Of a stretch of DNA of 64,000 nt, positions 37,182 to 44,788 are shown one piece after another. The stretch comes from Tsukamurella asaccharolytica (GTDB taxonomy: Bacteria; Actinomycetota; Actinomycetes; Mycobacteriales; Mycobacteriaceae). How positions within the stretch are numbered: position 1 is the first letter of the stretch; the number at the start of each line of letters is the position of its first letter. Under the pieces are notes generated by a model. That model had not been told where the DNA came from. It saw nothing but the letters and a program-made list of their open reading frames with translations, and made no database searches. The DNA lies in contig NZ_VIGW01000004.1 of the NCBI RefSeq assembly GCF_007858435.1, forward strand, positions 1 to 64,000. The letters run 5' to 3'. A program made the position numbers and the translations under genes.

Positions 37182-37216
37182 AGAGGCGGTTTCCGGGTCA
37201 ACCGGAGACCGCCTCT
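37182..37216 (+). terminator. Element-borne replacement terminator for tRNA-Ala
   Basis: AGAGGCGGTTTCCGG (37182-37196) and CCGGAGACCGCCTCT (37202-37216) form a 15-bp stem with one G-T pair and a five-base loop, 18 bp past the tRNA; CCTCGTTT follows. The old chromosomal terminator now lies at 44995-45030 beyond the element. Confidence 0.65.
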
Positions 37217-37225
37217 CCTCGTTTC

Positions 37226-37296
37226 AGACCGCACAGAGACCGCACGATTTCCCAGAGCCCCCGTTTCAGGCCGCACGACTGCGGTCTGGGACCGCA
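37226..37296. repeat. Left-end AGACCGCA repeats (candidate integrase arm sites)
   Basis: AGACCGCAC at 37226-37234 and 37237-37245 (11-bp step), AGGCCGCAC at 37268-37276, and an inverted copy TGCGGTCT at 37280-37287 followed by GGACCGCA. The same motif is clustered near the right end (44789-44836), as expected for arm-type sites of a lambda-like integrase. Confidence 0.65.
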
Positions 37297-37327
37297 GAGG
37301 CCGCGCGCGGCTACGTGCGCAGCGGGG

Positions 37328-38629
37328 TCAGTCGTCCTCACCGATCGCGGTCAGGTTGTCCGGCCACTCGTGGGAGTAGATGTCGAGCGTGATCGACGGC
37401 TTCGAGTGCCCGAGGATGCGCGCGACCTGAACCGGCGTCATTCCCTCACGGATCGCGGCCGTCGCCGCGCTGTGGCGCAGGCCGTGCACGTTGAGATCCA
37501 CACCCGCGAGCGCCACGGCCGGGCGAAACACCCGCTTGCTCCAGTTCCGCAATCGGAGCGCGCCGCCGTCGCTCTGGGAGAACACGAAGGCAGCATCGTC
37601 ATCGAGGATGCCCGCGTGCTCCAGATGTGTGCGCAGCGGCTCCACCAGCGACCGGCGGAACGGCACCCGGCGGATCGACTCCGTGGTCTTCGGCAGACCG
37701 ACGTGCATCACGCCGTTGACCTCCACAGCGGCCTCACGGACGAACAGCGACGGTGCGCGGCCCGGCTCCGGGTCGAGATCGAGGCGACCCACGCGGAGCG
37801 CGGCCATTTCGCCGAACCGGCACCCCGTGGCGCCCAGCAGGCGGATCAACAGCCCATCGCCCGACACCGGCACGTCCTCGCGCGCCCAATCGACCGGTGC
37901 GCTGCCCGTGGTCTCCGTGCGATCTGCTGGCGCTTCGCGGTCGGTACGGCGCCCCGGTCGCTTCGGCTGTGACGCGAGCCAGTCGGCGGCCTTCGCGACC
38001 CGCTCCACTTCCTCCGGGCTGGCGAACCGCTCACGGCCGGACGTCGCCGTGGCCTTCGCGACCTTGACACCCGACGTCGGGTCGACGGTGATGATCGGGT
38101 CCGAGGGGTCGAGGGCCACCGCGAAGATCTGCCGCACGAGCTTCAGCGCGTGGGTCGCCGTCGCCGCTGACACCGGATCGCCCGGTTCGCCGTTCTTGCG
38201 CTGGCTGGCCGTCGGCTTCTTGCGGAGGCCGCGAAGCCACTGCTCCACGTCGCGCCGCTTGATCGCCTGCACGGGGGTGTCTTTCCACACCGGCAGGACT
38301 CGCGCGTCGATCTGCTCGCTGTAGGCCGCGATCGTGGACGGACGTAGGCCGCTGAGCCCTTCGCGCCACCGCGCCTCTACCTGGCCGAACGTGATCGCGG
38401 CCTTCGTCGGGGCGATGTAACCGCCGGTCGCCGCTGCCGCTGTCTGCGCGTTGAGCCACACCGTCGCGGCCTTCTTCGTGGGGAACGATTTCCCCACCTC
38501 GCGGCCGTTCGGGTCGACGTATCGAGCCTGGTACTGGAGGCCCTTACCGTCGCGCGCGGTCGGGTTGCCGTCGCGGTCGTGCCAGCGGTCGATGATGTTC
38601 CGGGTGCCCGGGGTCCGTCGTGTTGCCAT
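37328..38629 (-). CDS. int: Tyrosine-family site-specific integrase
   Basis: The 433-residue recombinase has an N-terminal arm-binding region (QYQARYVDPNGREVGKSFPT), a SAM-like core-binding domain (AITFGQVEARWREGLSGLRP, STIAAYSEQIDARVLPVWKD) and a catalytic domain with the first Arg in LLGATGCRFGEMAALRVGRL, HGLRHSAATAAIREGMTPVQ (HxxR), ARILGHSKPSITL and the nucleophile Tyr in DIYSHEW. ATG 38629 (MATRRTPGTRN) is preferred over an upstream in-frame start at 38656. It points toward attL, which is usual for tRNA-targeting integrases. The set of catalytic residues is complete, so the element may still move. Confidence 0.95.
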   Translation of the reverse strand: MATRRTPGTRNIIDRWHDRDGNPTARDGKGLQYQARYVDPNGREVGKSFPTKKAATVWLNAQTAAAATGGYIAPTKAAITFGQVEARWREGLSGLRPSTIAAYSEQIDARVLPVWKDTPVQAIKRRDVEQWLRGLRKKPTASQRKNGEPGDPVSAATATHALKLVRQIFAVALDPSDPIITVDPTSGVKVAKATATSGRERFASPEEVERVAKAADWLASQPKRPGRRTDREAPADRTETTGSAPVDWAREDVPVSGDGLLIRLLGATGCRFGEMAALRVGRLDLDPEPGRAPSLFVREAAVEVNGVMHVGLPKTTESIRRVPFRRSLVEPLRTHLEHAGILDDDAAFVFSQSDGGALRLRNWSKRVFRPAVALAGVDLNVHGLRHSAATAAIREGMTPVQVARILGHSKPSITLDIYSHEWPDNLTAIGEDD

Positions 38630-38890
38630 GCCGCCAAGATACCGCATGGTGACCACTTAACCTACTGCGGTCTGATAGGTCACGGTTCGATAACGAATGC
38701 TTACGACGGTCCTTCGCGGCCTTGGCCTGGGGTTTCTTGCAGCGGCTGCCGGAATGCCGCGCGAACGCTGCACCCCCTCTGACCTGCGCATGTCACGGTT
38801 GGTGTCAACGTAAACACAAGGGGCACAGTGGATTTCGTGATCTACTGATGTCAGTCACGAGTTACCACGAACTTGCACGAGGAGGACACC

Positions 38891-39142
38891 ATGTCGACCG
38901 TTACCGACCACATCACCGACCTGCCGCCCGCTGACCCCGGCCCGATGCCTGAGCGGTTCACGCCGGTCACGCTGGCGGCCTACTTCGGCCTGAGCCGACA
39001 AACCGTCTATGGGTGGATTCACCGAGGTCAGGGGCCCGCGAGCTACCGCGTCGGTGGCCGCCGGTTCTTCGACCGCGTGGACGTCGAGGCGTGGGTGTCG
39101 GTGCAGAAGGCCGAGGACGTCGCCCGACGGCTCACGGCCTGA
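38891..39142 (+). CDS. MerR-type helix-turn-helix protein, excisionase candidate
   Basis: The 83-residue protein has a single winged HTH of the HTH_17/excisionase type: FTPVTLAAYFGLSRQTVYGW, then SYRVGGRRFFDRVDVEAWVS. ATG 38891 follows GAGGAGG by five bases. It is divergent from the integrase across 261 bp and is the first gene of the rightward operon. Its size and place fit an Xis or AlpA-like activator. The upstream DNA carries several CACGA-type repeats (38840-38880: GTCACGAG, ACCACGAA, TGCACGAG) that may be its binding sites. Confidence 0.8.
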   Translation: MSTVTDHITDLPPADPGPMPERFTPVTLAAYFGLSRQTVYGWIHRGQGPASYRVGGRRFFDRVDVEAWVSVQKAEDVARRLTA

Positions 39143-39223
39143 CTGTCTGCTCGATCGCGTTGCTGTGGCGCGGACTCTGCACGAGACGAAATCCACTACC
39201 GCGCAATGAAAGAGGAACAACAC

Positions 39224-39802
39224 GTGTCCACAAACGCCAAGCGGGGCGATGCCCTGCACGACATCGCCCCGCCTACTTCATCACCCGTCTCACCCGCTAG
39301 AAAGAGACAGCCCCAGGGTACCAATTCCCGCCGACAACTCCCGATTCCTGCGGACTTCAGCGACCTTGGCCGCGCCGCTCTGCGGTACGCCGCACGCGGT
39401 TGGTCCGTGTTCCCGCTTGTCCCAGGGCAGAAGAATCCCCTGACGAGCCACGGCTTTCACGACGCATCGAGGAACCTCGACCGGATCGTGCAGTGGTGGA
39501 CCGAGACACCGGCCGCGAACATCGGTGTGCCGGTGCCCGTCGGCTTCATCGTGATCGACGCGGACCTGTACAAGCCAGGCGCCCGTGAGGACTTGATCCG
39601 GCTGGAGGAGCAGTGCGGGCCGCTGCCCGCCGGGCCGACGGTGCGCACGGCGCGCGGTGGCCTCCAATTCTGGCTTCGCTGCTCGGCGGGTGACTACCGC
39701 GCGAAGGCCGGGCCCACGATCGACATTCGCGCCGGGGGCAAGCACTATGTCGTGGCGCCGCCGAGCGTGTTCGAGGGGGGCCGCTATGAGTGGATCGCCT
39801 GA
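39224..39802 (+). CDS. Bifunctional DNA primase/polymerase (Prim-Pol domain)
   Basis: The 192-residue protein is essentially one Prim-Pol domain of the archaeo-eukaryotic primase type: AALRYAARGWSVFPLVPGQK, then TETPAANIGVPVPVGFIVID and DADLYKPG (the metal-binding DxD), ARGGLQFWLRCSAG (usual GGxH/Y position), and IDIRAGGKHYVVAPPSVFEG. In plasmids and integrative elements this domain primes replication. GTG 39224 has AGAGGA seven bases upstream; ATG 39206 is also in frame. An 11-bp inverted repeat lies at codons 6-16. Its end overlaps the next gene by 17 bp. The helicase that is often fused to such domains is here a separate downstream gene. Confidence 0.85.
   Translation: MSTNAKRGDALHDIAPPTSSPVSPARKRQPQGTNSRRQLPIPADFSDLGRAALRYAARGWSVFPLVPGQKNPLTSHGFHDASRNLDRIVQWWTETPAANIGVPVPVGFIVIDADLYKPGAREDLIRLEEQCGPLPAGPTVRTARGGLQFWLRCSAGDYRAKAGPTIDIRAGGKHYVVAPPSVFEGGRYEWIA
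39241..39272 (+). promoter_or_regulatory. Perfect hairpin at the start of the Prim-Pol gene
   Basis: GCGGGGCGATG (39241-39251) and CATCGCCCCGC (39262-39272) form an 11-bp stem around a 10-nt loop, 18 bp inside the coding region. It could limit translation or end the excisionase transcript. Confidence 0.5.
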
Positions 39803-40322
39803 GCCGCTGCCGTTCGACTTCCCGGACGCTGAGCGGCCCGTGCCGCCGCCGTTGCCGTCCGGGTGGGTCGAGTACCTCACGCGGCCCACGTACGCGGTCA
39901 GCGGCCCTCGTGCGGTGCCGTCGAGCTGGGCTGACTTCGCCGCTGCCAGCGCGCCCGAGCGGGACCCGGAGGCCCTCGCGCGGCTACTGGGCGACGTGCC
40001 CGGCGCCGATGAGCCGATGGACGCCGACATGGCCGAGGTCGTCGGCTACGCCACGCTGGCGTGGCGGATGCAGCGCGAGATGCACGAGACGCTGAGCGCG
40101 GTCACGTGGCGCGTGCTGATGCTGTCGACCGAGGGGCACAGTGGCGCCACGTTCGCCCTGCGGCAGGTGGTCGGCGCCTTCCTCGCGGAGAACGATCGCA
40201 GGGCCCGGCGCGGTCTGCCCGGTGTCCGCGAGCAGTGGCAGCTGGACCGTGAGATCGAGCGGGCAGTGTTCGGCGGCATCACCAAGCTGGGCGCGTCTGC
40301 GCAGGTAGGGGGTGCCGCATGA
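39786..40322 (+). CDS. Element protein of unknown function, 178 residues
   Basis: ATG 39786 lies inside the end of the Prim-Pol gene, and the stop overlaps the next ATG (ATGA), so translation is coupled on both sides. The N-terminal 60 residues are Pro-rich (PLPFDFPDAERPVPPPLPSG), the rest helical (ATLAWRMQREMHETLSAVTW, RVLMLSTEGHSGATFALRQV, VGAFLAENDRRARRGLPGVR). No domain is recognised. Its place between primase and helicase suggests a replication accessory role, for instance helicase loading, but this is inference from position only. Confidence 0.6.
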   Translation: MSGSPEPLPFDFPDAERPVPPPLPSGWVEYLTRPTYAVSGPRAVPSSWADFAAASAPERDPEALARLLGDVPGADEPMDADMAEVVGYATLAWRMQREMHETLSAVTWRVLMLSTEGHSGATFALRQVVGAFLAENDRRARRGLPGVREQWQLDREIERAVFGGITKLGASAQVGGAA

Positions 40323-41572
40323 GCCGCAAGCTGACGCTGAGCGTCGGTCTGGCCGCTGCCGAGCTGGAGGCCCGCAGCGGCCATTTCGACCACGCCGGGA
40401 AGTACGTGCCCCCGACCGAGACCACCGAGCAGACCGAGGAACCGACCACCGTGAGCGAGGACAAGCCGGAGCCGTCGAACTGGCGTGAGTACGCCGGGAT
40501 CGCCGCGCCGGACACGACCGAGGAGGGCGAGACGCGCTCCGCTAGGTCCGCGCTGGTGGACCTGAAGGCGCTACGCGCGCAACCGTTACCGCCGCGTGAG
40601 TGGCTGGAGGAGGGCCTATTCGAGCTGCACGCCGTGAACAAGCTCACGGCCGCGTCGGGCACCGGGAAGTCGGTGCTGTTGGCTGACATGGCTATCCGCT
40701 GGTCGCTGGGCTCCTCCGCCCTCGACCGAGACGACGAAGGCCGCCCCCGTGCGCTCGCACGGCCGCTGTCCGTGCTGTACATCGACGGCGAGCTGGGTGA
40801 GCGCTGGTGGCACAAGTACACGGACGCCAACGCGGCGCCGATGGACCTCCCGGACTTCCACCTGGTGACGCTGAATGACCAGGCGCCGACCTGGGGTGCG
40901 CTGTGCACCGAGCATGGCGCCGCTGAGTTCGTCGGCTTCGTGCTGGAGCTGCACGAGGAGATCGGCATCGACGTCGTCGTGCTGGACACCCTGAGCGCGT
41001 TCGTCGGCGGCGAGGAGATCGACAACGACACGTGGCTGACGTTCGACCGCCTGGTGACGCTGAAGCTGAAGAAGGTGGGCCTCACGCTCGTGTACGTCGA
41101 TCACACCGGGCACAGCAACCAGCGGGCACGCGGCGCGTCGGCGAAGAAGGCGAAGTTGGACGTCGAGGTGGTCATGACGCTGCCCGGCGAGGACCCGCAC
41201 CTACTGGAGCTGTCCACCAAAATGCCCGAAGGCAAGATGCGCAACGGCCACGACGGGCACCCGCTGGAAGTGCGGGTCCGGCGGATGCTCAATCCGCTGA
41301 GCCATGAGCGGGTGCCCGTCGGCAAGCTCGCGGCGTCCGCCGATCCGGTCGCGGAGCTGACCAAGGAGCTACACGAGATCCTCGCGCGGCACCCCGACGG
41401 CATGGCCCGGGATGAGCTTCTGAAGGACACCAAGACCGCTCTGGGGATCACCGCCAAACGCGCCACCCTGGACCGCCTCATCGACGCGGGGCAGATCACT
41501 CAGGACGAAGAGCGGCGGCCTAGCGGCCGACGGGCGAAGGTCTGCCGTTCGAGGGTCGAGACGGCCTCATGA
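40319..41572 (+). CDS. RecA-fold replicative ATPase (RepA/AAA_25-like) with C-terminal winged helix
   Basis: The 417-residue protein has Walker A in KLTAASGTGKSVLLADMAIR (residues about 110-125), then PLSVLYIDGELGERWWHKYT, Walker B IDVVVLDTLSAFVGGEEIDN and a further motif LTLVYVDHTGHSNQRARGAS (sensor-type H-x-G-H), all typical of the AAA_25/RepA hexameric ATPases of plasmids and phages. The last 80 residues look like a winged helix (LHEILARHPDGMARDELLKD, TLDRLIDAGQITQDEERRPS) that could bind the adjacent iterons. ATG 40319 overlaps the previous stop. Together with the Prim-Pol it forms a self-contained replication module. Confidence 0.85.
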   Translation: MSRKLTLSVGLAAAELEARSGHFDHAGKYVPPTETTEQTEEPTTVSEDKPEPSNWREYAGIAAPDTTEEGETRSARSALVDLKALRAQPLPPREWLEEGLFELHAVNKLTAASGTGKSVLLADMAIRWSLGSSALDRDDEGRPRALARPLSVLYIDGELGERWWHKYTDANAAPMDLPDFHLVTLNDQAPTWGALCTEHGAAEFVGFVLELHEEIGIDVVVLDTLSAFVGGEEIDNDTWLTFDRLVTLKLKKVGLTLVYVDHTGHSNQRARGASAKKAKLDVEVVMTLPGEDPHLLELSTKMPEGKMRNGHDGHPLEVRVRRMLNPLSHERVPVGKLAASADPVAELTKELHEILARHPDGMARDELLKDTKTALGITAKRATLDRLIDAGQITQDEERRPSGRRAKVCRSRVETAS

Positions 41573-41862
41573 GCGTCAATTCGCACATACCCCCTGTCGG
41601 TCAGCCTGTCGGTTACAGCTCTAGCCGTCCGGCTCGCGGTCGGCTCCAGACGGTTACATGCCCGGACGGTCACATCCGTGCAGGTCCAGGCACGTTTTCT
41701 AGCCGTCCCGACCCCCGGTCGGCTCCAGTCGGTCAGACCTGTGGTGGTGGACGGGAACCTGTGACCGTCCCACCGTCTCTACCTATAGGGACGGCTACGT
41801 CTGTCGGTTACACAGGTTTTTCTCAGAAATCACCCTCAACCCACCGAAAAGAGGACCCATGA
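41569..41862 (+). CDS. 97-residue frame spanning the iteron field; coding status uncertain
   Basis: The frame starts with an ATGA overlap at the ATPase stop and ends with an ATGA overlap at the next start, which argues for real translation. The product is low-complexity (PPVGQPVGYSSSRPARGRLQ, then PGTFSSRPDPRSAPVGQTCG) with repeated PVG/VGY phrases that simply reflect the DNA repeats beneath it. I recognise no domain. It may be a translated stretch of the origin that keeps ribosomes moving between the replication and late genes, or not a protein gene at all. Confidence 0.4.
   Translation: MSVNSHIPPVGQPVGYSSSRPARGRLQTVTCPDGHIRAGPGTFSSRPDPRSAPVGQTCGGGREPVTVPPSLPIGTATSVGYTGFSQKSPSTHRKEDP
41596..41813. 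repeat. Iteron-like repeat field (candidate replication origin)
   Basis: An 11-bp motif G(T/A)CGGT(T/C)A(C)A(G/T) recurs at 41596, 41608, 41649, 41665, 41728 and 41803, with an inverted copy at 41759-41769. Related GTCGGCTCCAG occurs twice (41639-41649 and 41718-41728), and AGCCGTCC three times (41623, 41701, inverted near 41788). It lies directly behind the RepA-like ATPase gene, where plasmid-type origins usually are, and before a T-rich patch (GTTTTTCTCAG, 41816-41826). Confidence 0.65.
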
Positions 41863-42201
41863 CCACCCGCACCACCACCCACGCCATGCCGATGCGCACC
41901 GACGCCGTCAGCGGCGAGAAGCTCTACCCCGGCATGCAGCGGGATCGAGACCAACGCCGGTGTCCGCTGGATCGTGCAGGGCAGCGGCCCACGCAACCAC
42001 AGCCGCTCATACGTCGGCACCTTCGCCACCCACGGCGCAGCGGCCCACGCCGCCCTCAGCGCCCGCGCGAAGGCCTGCGAGGAGGAAGCCGCGCGACTCC
42101 GCGTGCAGGCGGCCCAGCTCCGCGCACAGGCCAAGCAGTACAAGCGTGGCGCGCCGCTGCGGAACACCGGCCGACCGGCCACCACGACCACCACCAAGTA
42201 G
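41859..42201 (+). pseudogene. Frameshifted small coiled-coil protein of the element
   Basis: ATG 41859 (after AGAGGA) opens MTTRTTTHAMPMRTDAVSGE, KLYPGM. After about 41940 the natural-looking protein is in the next frame: GIETNAGVRWIVQGSGPRNH, SRSYVGTFATHGAAAHAALS, then a coiled coil (AKACEEEAARLRVQAAQLRA) and stop TAG 42199-42201. Skipping one C at 41940 would join them into about 113 residues. The next gene has its own strong ribosome site at 42200. So this is a one-base frameshift: a real mutation, a programmed shift, or a sequencing error. The original frame instead runs on to 43445 but reads as arginine/proline nonsense until 42210. Confidence 0.6.
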
Positions 42202-42209
42202 GAGGACCC

Positions 42210-43445
42210 ATGACCGAGAACACCCCCGACAACCACAACACCGACCGCCGCCCCCGGATCGACGGGCCGCGCGTCCGGCCGCTGGAGGAGACCCCCGGCC
42301 TGTACCTTGACCGGCCCCCGTCGGCCCGCGTCGAGCAGGAGGAGCGGAACCGGCTCACACAGGAGCGCGCGAGCGACGAGCGGCTGGCTGTGGAGGTCGC
42401 CCGCACCAACCAGAGCGTCCGCGCGGCCCAGGAGGCGCGCACGGCCCTGTACGGGGCGCAGAAGACCGACGGCCTCGCACCGGGCGAGCGGCACCCGTCG
42501 CCGGAGCTCCCCGCCGGGGAGCTGGGAGACGCGATCCGGGGACTGCTGAAGCTGGAGCGGATCGAGGGCGCCTACAGCCGCGCGCTCGCACGCCTCGATG
42601 AGGAGCGGCTTAGCCACGCCCAGGACAGTGAGCGCGGTTGGGAGGCCGCTGCGGAGGCCGTGGCAGCGGAGGCCGTCCGCGCGGGGATGCGCAAGGAGGC
42701 CGTGCCGCCGATCTGCGGCCCCGTCTTCGACGCGCTGACCGAGCAGGCCGACGCGGCGCTGTTCACCTACCGGCACTTCGAGAGAATCCAGCGGTTCATC
42801 GAGGCCAAGGCCGTCATCGCGGCACCGGCCGCGATGGGCCGCGCGTACGACGACGCCGACGCGACGGTCTGTGACGCGGCCAGCGCAGCGATCGCTCTCG
42901 CGGGTGAGGCCCGGGACGCGCTGGGAGCCGCCGGGCTCACCGTCGACGCGGACCTGGAACAGGTGGTCGACGCGGGAGTCGAGGGCACCGTCGAGGCCCT
43001 GAGCAAGTGGCGCAGATCCGTGCAGCAGTGGCGCGACGTGCAGCAGATCCGCGCGTGGTGGCGCGCCGCGATCGTGCGCGGCTTCGAGTTCGACCGAGCG
43101 GGGCACATCCGAGTGGTGCCGCCGCCGCGTATCCCCAGCGGTCCGCATGCACGGCAGCACGCGATCGACGCGGCCGCGCGGCTGGCAGGGGTCGAGGCAG
43201 GGGTCCTGTTGGACCAGGTGGTCTGGTACCCGCCGGAGCACTACCAGGAAGGCCGGGACATGGGGGTGACCACGCCACCCACAGGGGTCCGAGGGCTAGG
43301 GGTCGCTGTGGATGCGCACAGCACGTTGCGCACGTGGCTCACCACCACGCGGCTCCTCGACCCCGACGGGCCCGAGGAGGAGCGGTGGGCCGTCGGTCCG
43401 AACGGTCTGGACGCGATCAAGTTGAGCGACACGGAGGAGAAGTGA
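42210..43445 (+). CDS. Large helical element protein, unknown function
   Basis: ATG 42210 has AGGAGG five bases upstream, which decides the start. The 411-residue product has an acidic, disordered N-terminus, long helices (EQEERNRLTQERASDERLAV, SRALARLDEERLSHAQDSER, AAAEAVAAEAVRAGMRKEAV), a central helical domain and a tryptophan-rich part (KWRRSVQQWRDVQQIRAWWR), then a C-terminal region with GPHARQHAIDAAARLAGVEA. No family is recognised. It is the longest gene of the late half of the element. Its stop overlaps the next start (TGATG). Confidence 0.6.
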   Translation: MTENTPDNHNTDRRPRIDGPRVRPLEETPGLYLDRPPSARVEQEERNRLTQERASDERLAVEVARTNQSVRAAQEARTALYGAQKTDGLAPGERHPSPELPAGELGDAIRGLLKLERIEGAYSRALARLDEERLSHAQDSERGWEAAAEAVAAEAVRAGMRKEAVPPICGPVFDALTEQADAALFTYRHFERIQRFIEAKAVIAAPAAMGRAYDDADATVCDAASAAIALAGEARDALGAAGLTVDADLEQVVDAGVEGTVEALSKWRRSVQQWRDVQQIRAWWRAAIVRGFEFDRAGHIRVVPPPRIPSGPHARQHAIDAAARLAGVEAGVLLDQVVWYPPEHYQEGRDMGVTTPPTGVRGLGVAVDAHSTLRTWLTTTRLLDPDGPEEERWAVGPNGLDAIKLSDTEEK

Positions 43446-43663
43446 TGAGCGAGCACAAGGGCATCGACAACGGCTTCGGCAAGTATTTGGACGGCGCCTA
43501 CGCGTCCCGAAAGGGCATCGCCGGGACACGAGGGCAGGGGTCCGACACGACCGAGGACCAGGACGGCCAGCGACCGACGCCCGAGGACATGAGCAAGCCG
43601 CCGAGCACCGGCAAGCCGGACGGCCGGACGGACACCGGTTTCGGGAAGTACCTGCGGAGGTAG
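43445..43663 (+). CDS. Small protein with a GFGKYL motif at both ends
   Basis: The 72-residue product starts MSEHKGIDNGFGKYLDGAYA and ends GRTDTGFGKYLRR; the middle is charged and probably disordered (QGSDTTEDQDGQRPTPEDMS). The same short motif G-F-G-K-Y-L at both termini with a flexible linker suggests a two-point binding peptide, for example a bridge or scaffold. No family is recognised. ATG 43445 overlaps the previous stop, so it is translated with the 411-residue protein. Confidence 0.6.
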   Translation: MSEHKGIDNGFGKYLDGAYASRKGIAGTRGQGSDTTEDQDGQRPTPEDMSKPPSTGKPDGRTDTGFGKYLRR

Positions 43664-43966
43664 GCCCGGACGGGAGAACTGCGCTCAGCGTGGCGCTCAG
43701 GGGCAGCAACGGCATCGCCGAGAGGCAGACGTCGAGCTGCACCCCTGGGGTAGGGGCCCCTCCTGGGGCATCGCACGGAACCCCGCCGCGTACTGCCCCC
43801 ACGGATTCGTCCCACCTTTAAAGCAATCGCAAACATCCTGTTTTCGCAGGTCGGAGGGCATATTGGGGCCCACCAGGCACGCGCAGGCGGCCAGTAGAGC
43901 GGCCCTCAGTGCCACGTAGACGAACGAAATGCACACCCGCGCAACGTAATTCAGATTGGAGAGATC
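43664..43966. other. 303-bp gap between element genes
   Basis: No convincing gene. A GC-rich inverted patch (CCCCTGGGGTAGGGGCCCCTCCTGGGG region near 43743-43779) could fold, and TTTAAAG near 43816 and an AT-richer tail before 43967 may hold a promoter for the two downstream genes. Confidence 0.4.
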
Positions 43967-44434
43967 ATGACCAAGAGGAAGCCCCCAGCGGGCACGACCG
44001 GAGCGGCCTTGACTGCGCACTACACCGGGTGGGCTGCCGACGAGGGGGTGCAGCTCGACCCGTCGGACGTTGCGCTGCTGGAGCGGCTGGCGCGGGCCAC
44101 GGACGCCGTGATCGAGCTGGACAAGGCCCTGAGTAGCGGCGTGACGGAGACCGGCCCGACCGGTGCCGTCAAGGTGCACCCGGCGCTCAGCGCGCGCCGC
44201 GCCGAGGTCGAGCAGATCGCGCGCCTGGTCGTGCTGCTCGACCGGCGGATCGAGGAGGCCAGCGCCGGGCTCGACCCGGCGGACCGCCCCGGCGTGCGTG
44301 GCGTCAAGCCGTTCGAGACGCGCGGGTCATACGGGCCGCGCAGTACCGGTACCGACGGCACCGCGTCCGCGCTGCCGCGCCGCGAGCACCATTCCCGAGC
44401 TGGCGGCCGTCGGCCGGGCAACGGGGGTCGATGA
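43967..44434 (+). CDS. Terminase small-subunit-like protein (P27-type pattern)
   Basis: The 155-residue protein starts at ATG 43967 after GGAGAG. Its core (DVALLERLARATDAVIELDK, then ALSSGVTETGPTGAVKVHPA, LSARRAEVEQIARLVVLLDR) matches the P27-type small terminase layout: two helices, a G-x-x-x-x-G turn, then hPal..r..a...l..L. The tail is basic and disordered. In tailed phages this protein picks the DNA to be packaged; in satellites a private copy diverts the helper's packaging motor. No large terminase is present here. The assignment rests on pattern only and needs a profile search. Confidence 0.55.
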   Translation: MTKRKPPAGTTGAALTAHYTGWAADEGVQLDPSDVALLERLARATDAVIELDKALSSGVTETGPTGAVKVHPALSARRAEVEQIARLVVLLDRRIEEASAGLDPADRPGVRGVKPFETRGSYGPRSTGTDGTASALPRREHHSRAGGRRPGNGGR

Positions 44435-44435
44435 G

Positions 44436-44777
44436 ATGGCGCGCAAGATGCAGCACCCACCAGCGGCGGCGACAGCGGCCACGGAGCACCGACCGACGAT
44501 CGCCCCGCACCCGGCGGCGCCCAAGGGCATCGTCGGCACGGAGCCGTTCGACGTGCAGTTGCGCGCGGCGTGCGCCGACTCGTGGCCGACGCTCAGCTTC
44601 GAGGAGGTCGAGAGCGGCTACATCGCCGGTAACCCGTTCCGGCGCGACGGCGAGCACCAGGTGCGCCCGCTGGAGCGCGGGGAGCTGGGGCCGCTGGCCG
44701 GGTGGCGATACCGGCACTGGAGCCACCGAGCAGCGATCACGGAGTGGTGCGCCGAGCGCCCCTGGATCTACCGCTGA
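44436..44777 (+). CDS. Element protein of unknown function, 113 residues
   Basis: ATG 44436 lies one base after the stop of the terminase-like gene. The N-terminal 35 residues are Ala/Pro-rich and disordered; the rest is compact (FDVQLRAACADSWPTLSFEE, VESGYIAGNPFRRDGEHQVR, GWRYRHWSHRAAITEWCAER, PWIYR) and Trp-rich. No family is recognised. It is the last gene before the right-end recombination sites. Confidence 0.55.
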   Translation: MARKMQHPPAAATAATEHRPTIAPHPAAPKGIVGTEPFDVQLRAACADSWPTLSFEEVESGYIAGNPFRRDGEHQVRPLERGELGPLAGWRYRHWSHRAAITEWCAERPWIYR

Positions 44778-44788
44778 CGCCGTCGCTC

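Noticed and set aside
36962-37276. Minus-strand frames through the tRNA-Ala gene
   Set aside because: They read through the tRNA and att site; the phrase GVxGSSPLS-type peptides over tRNA genes are a common false call.
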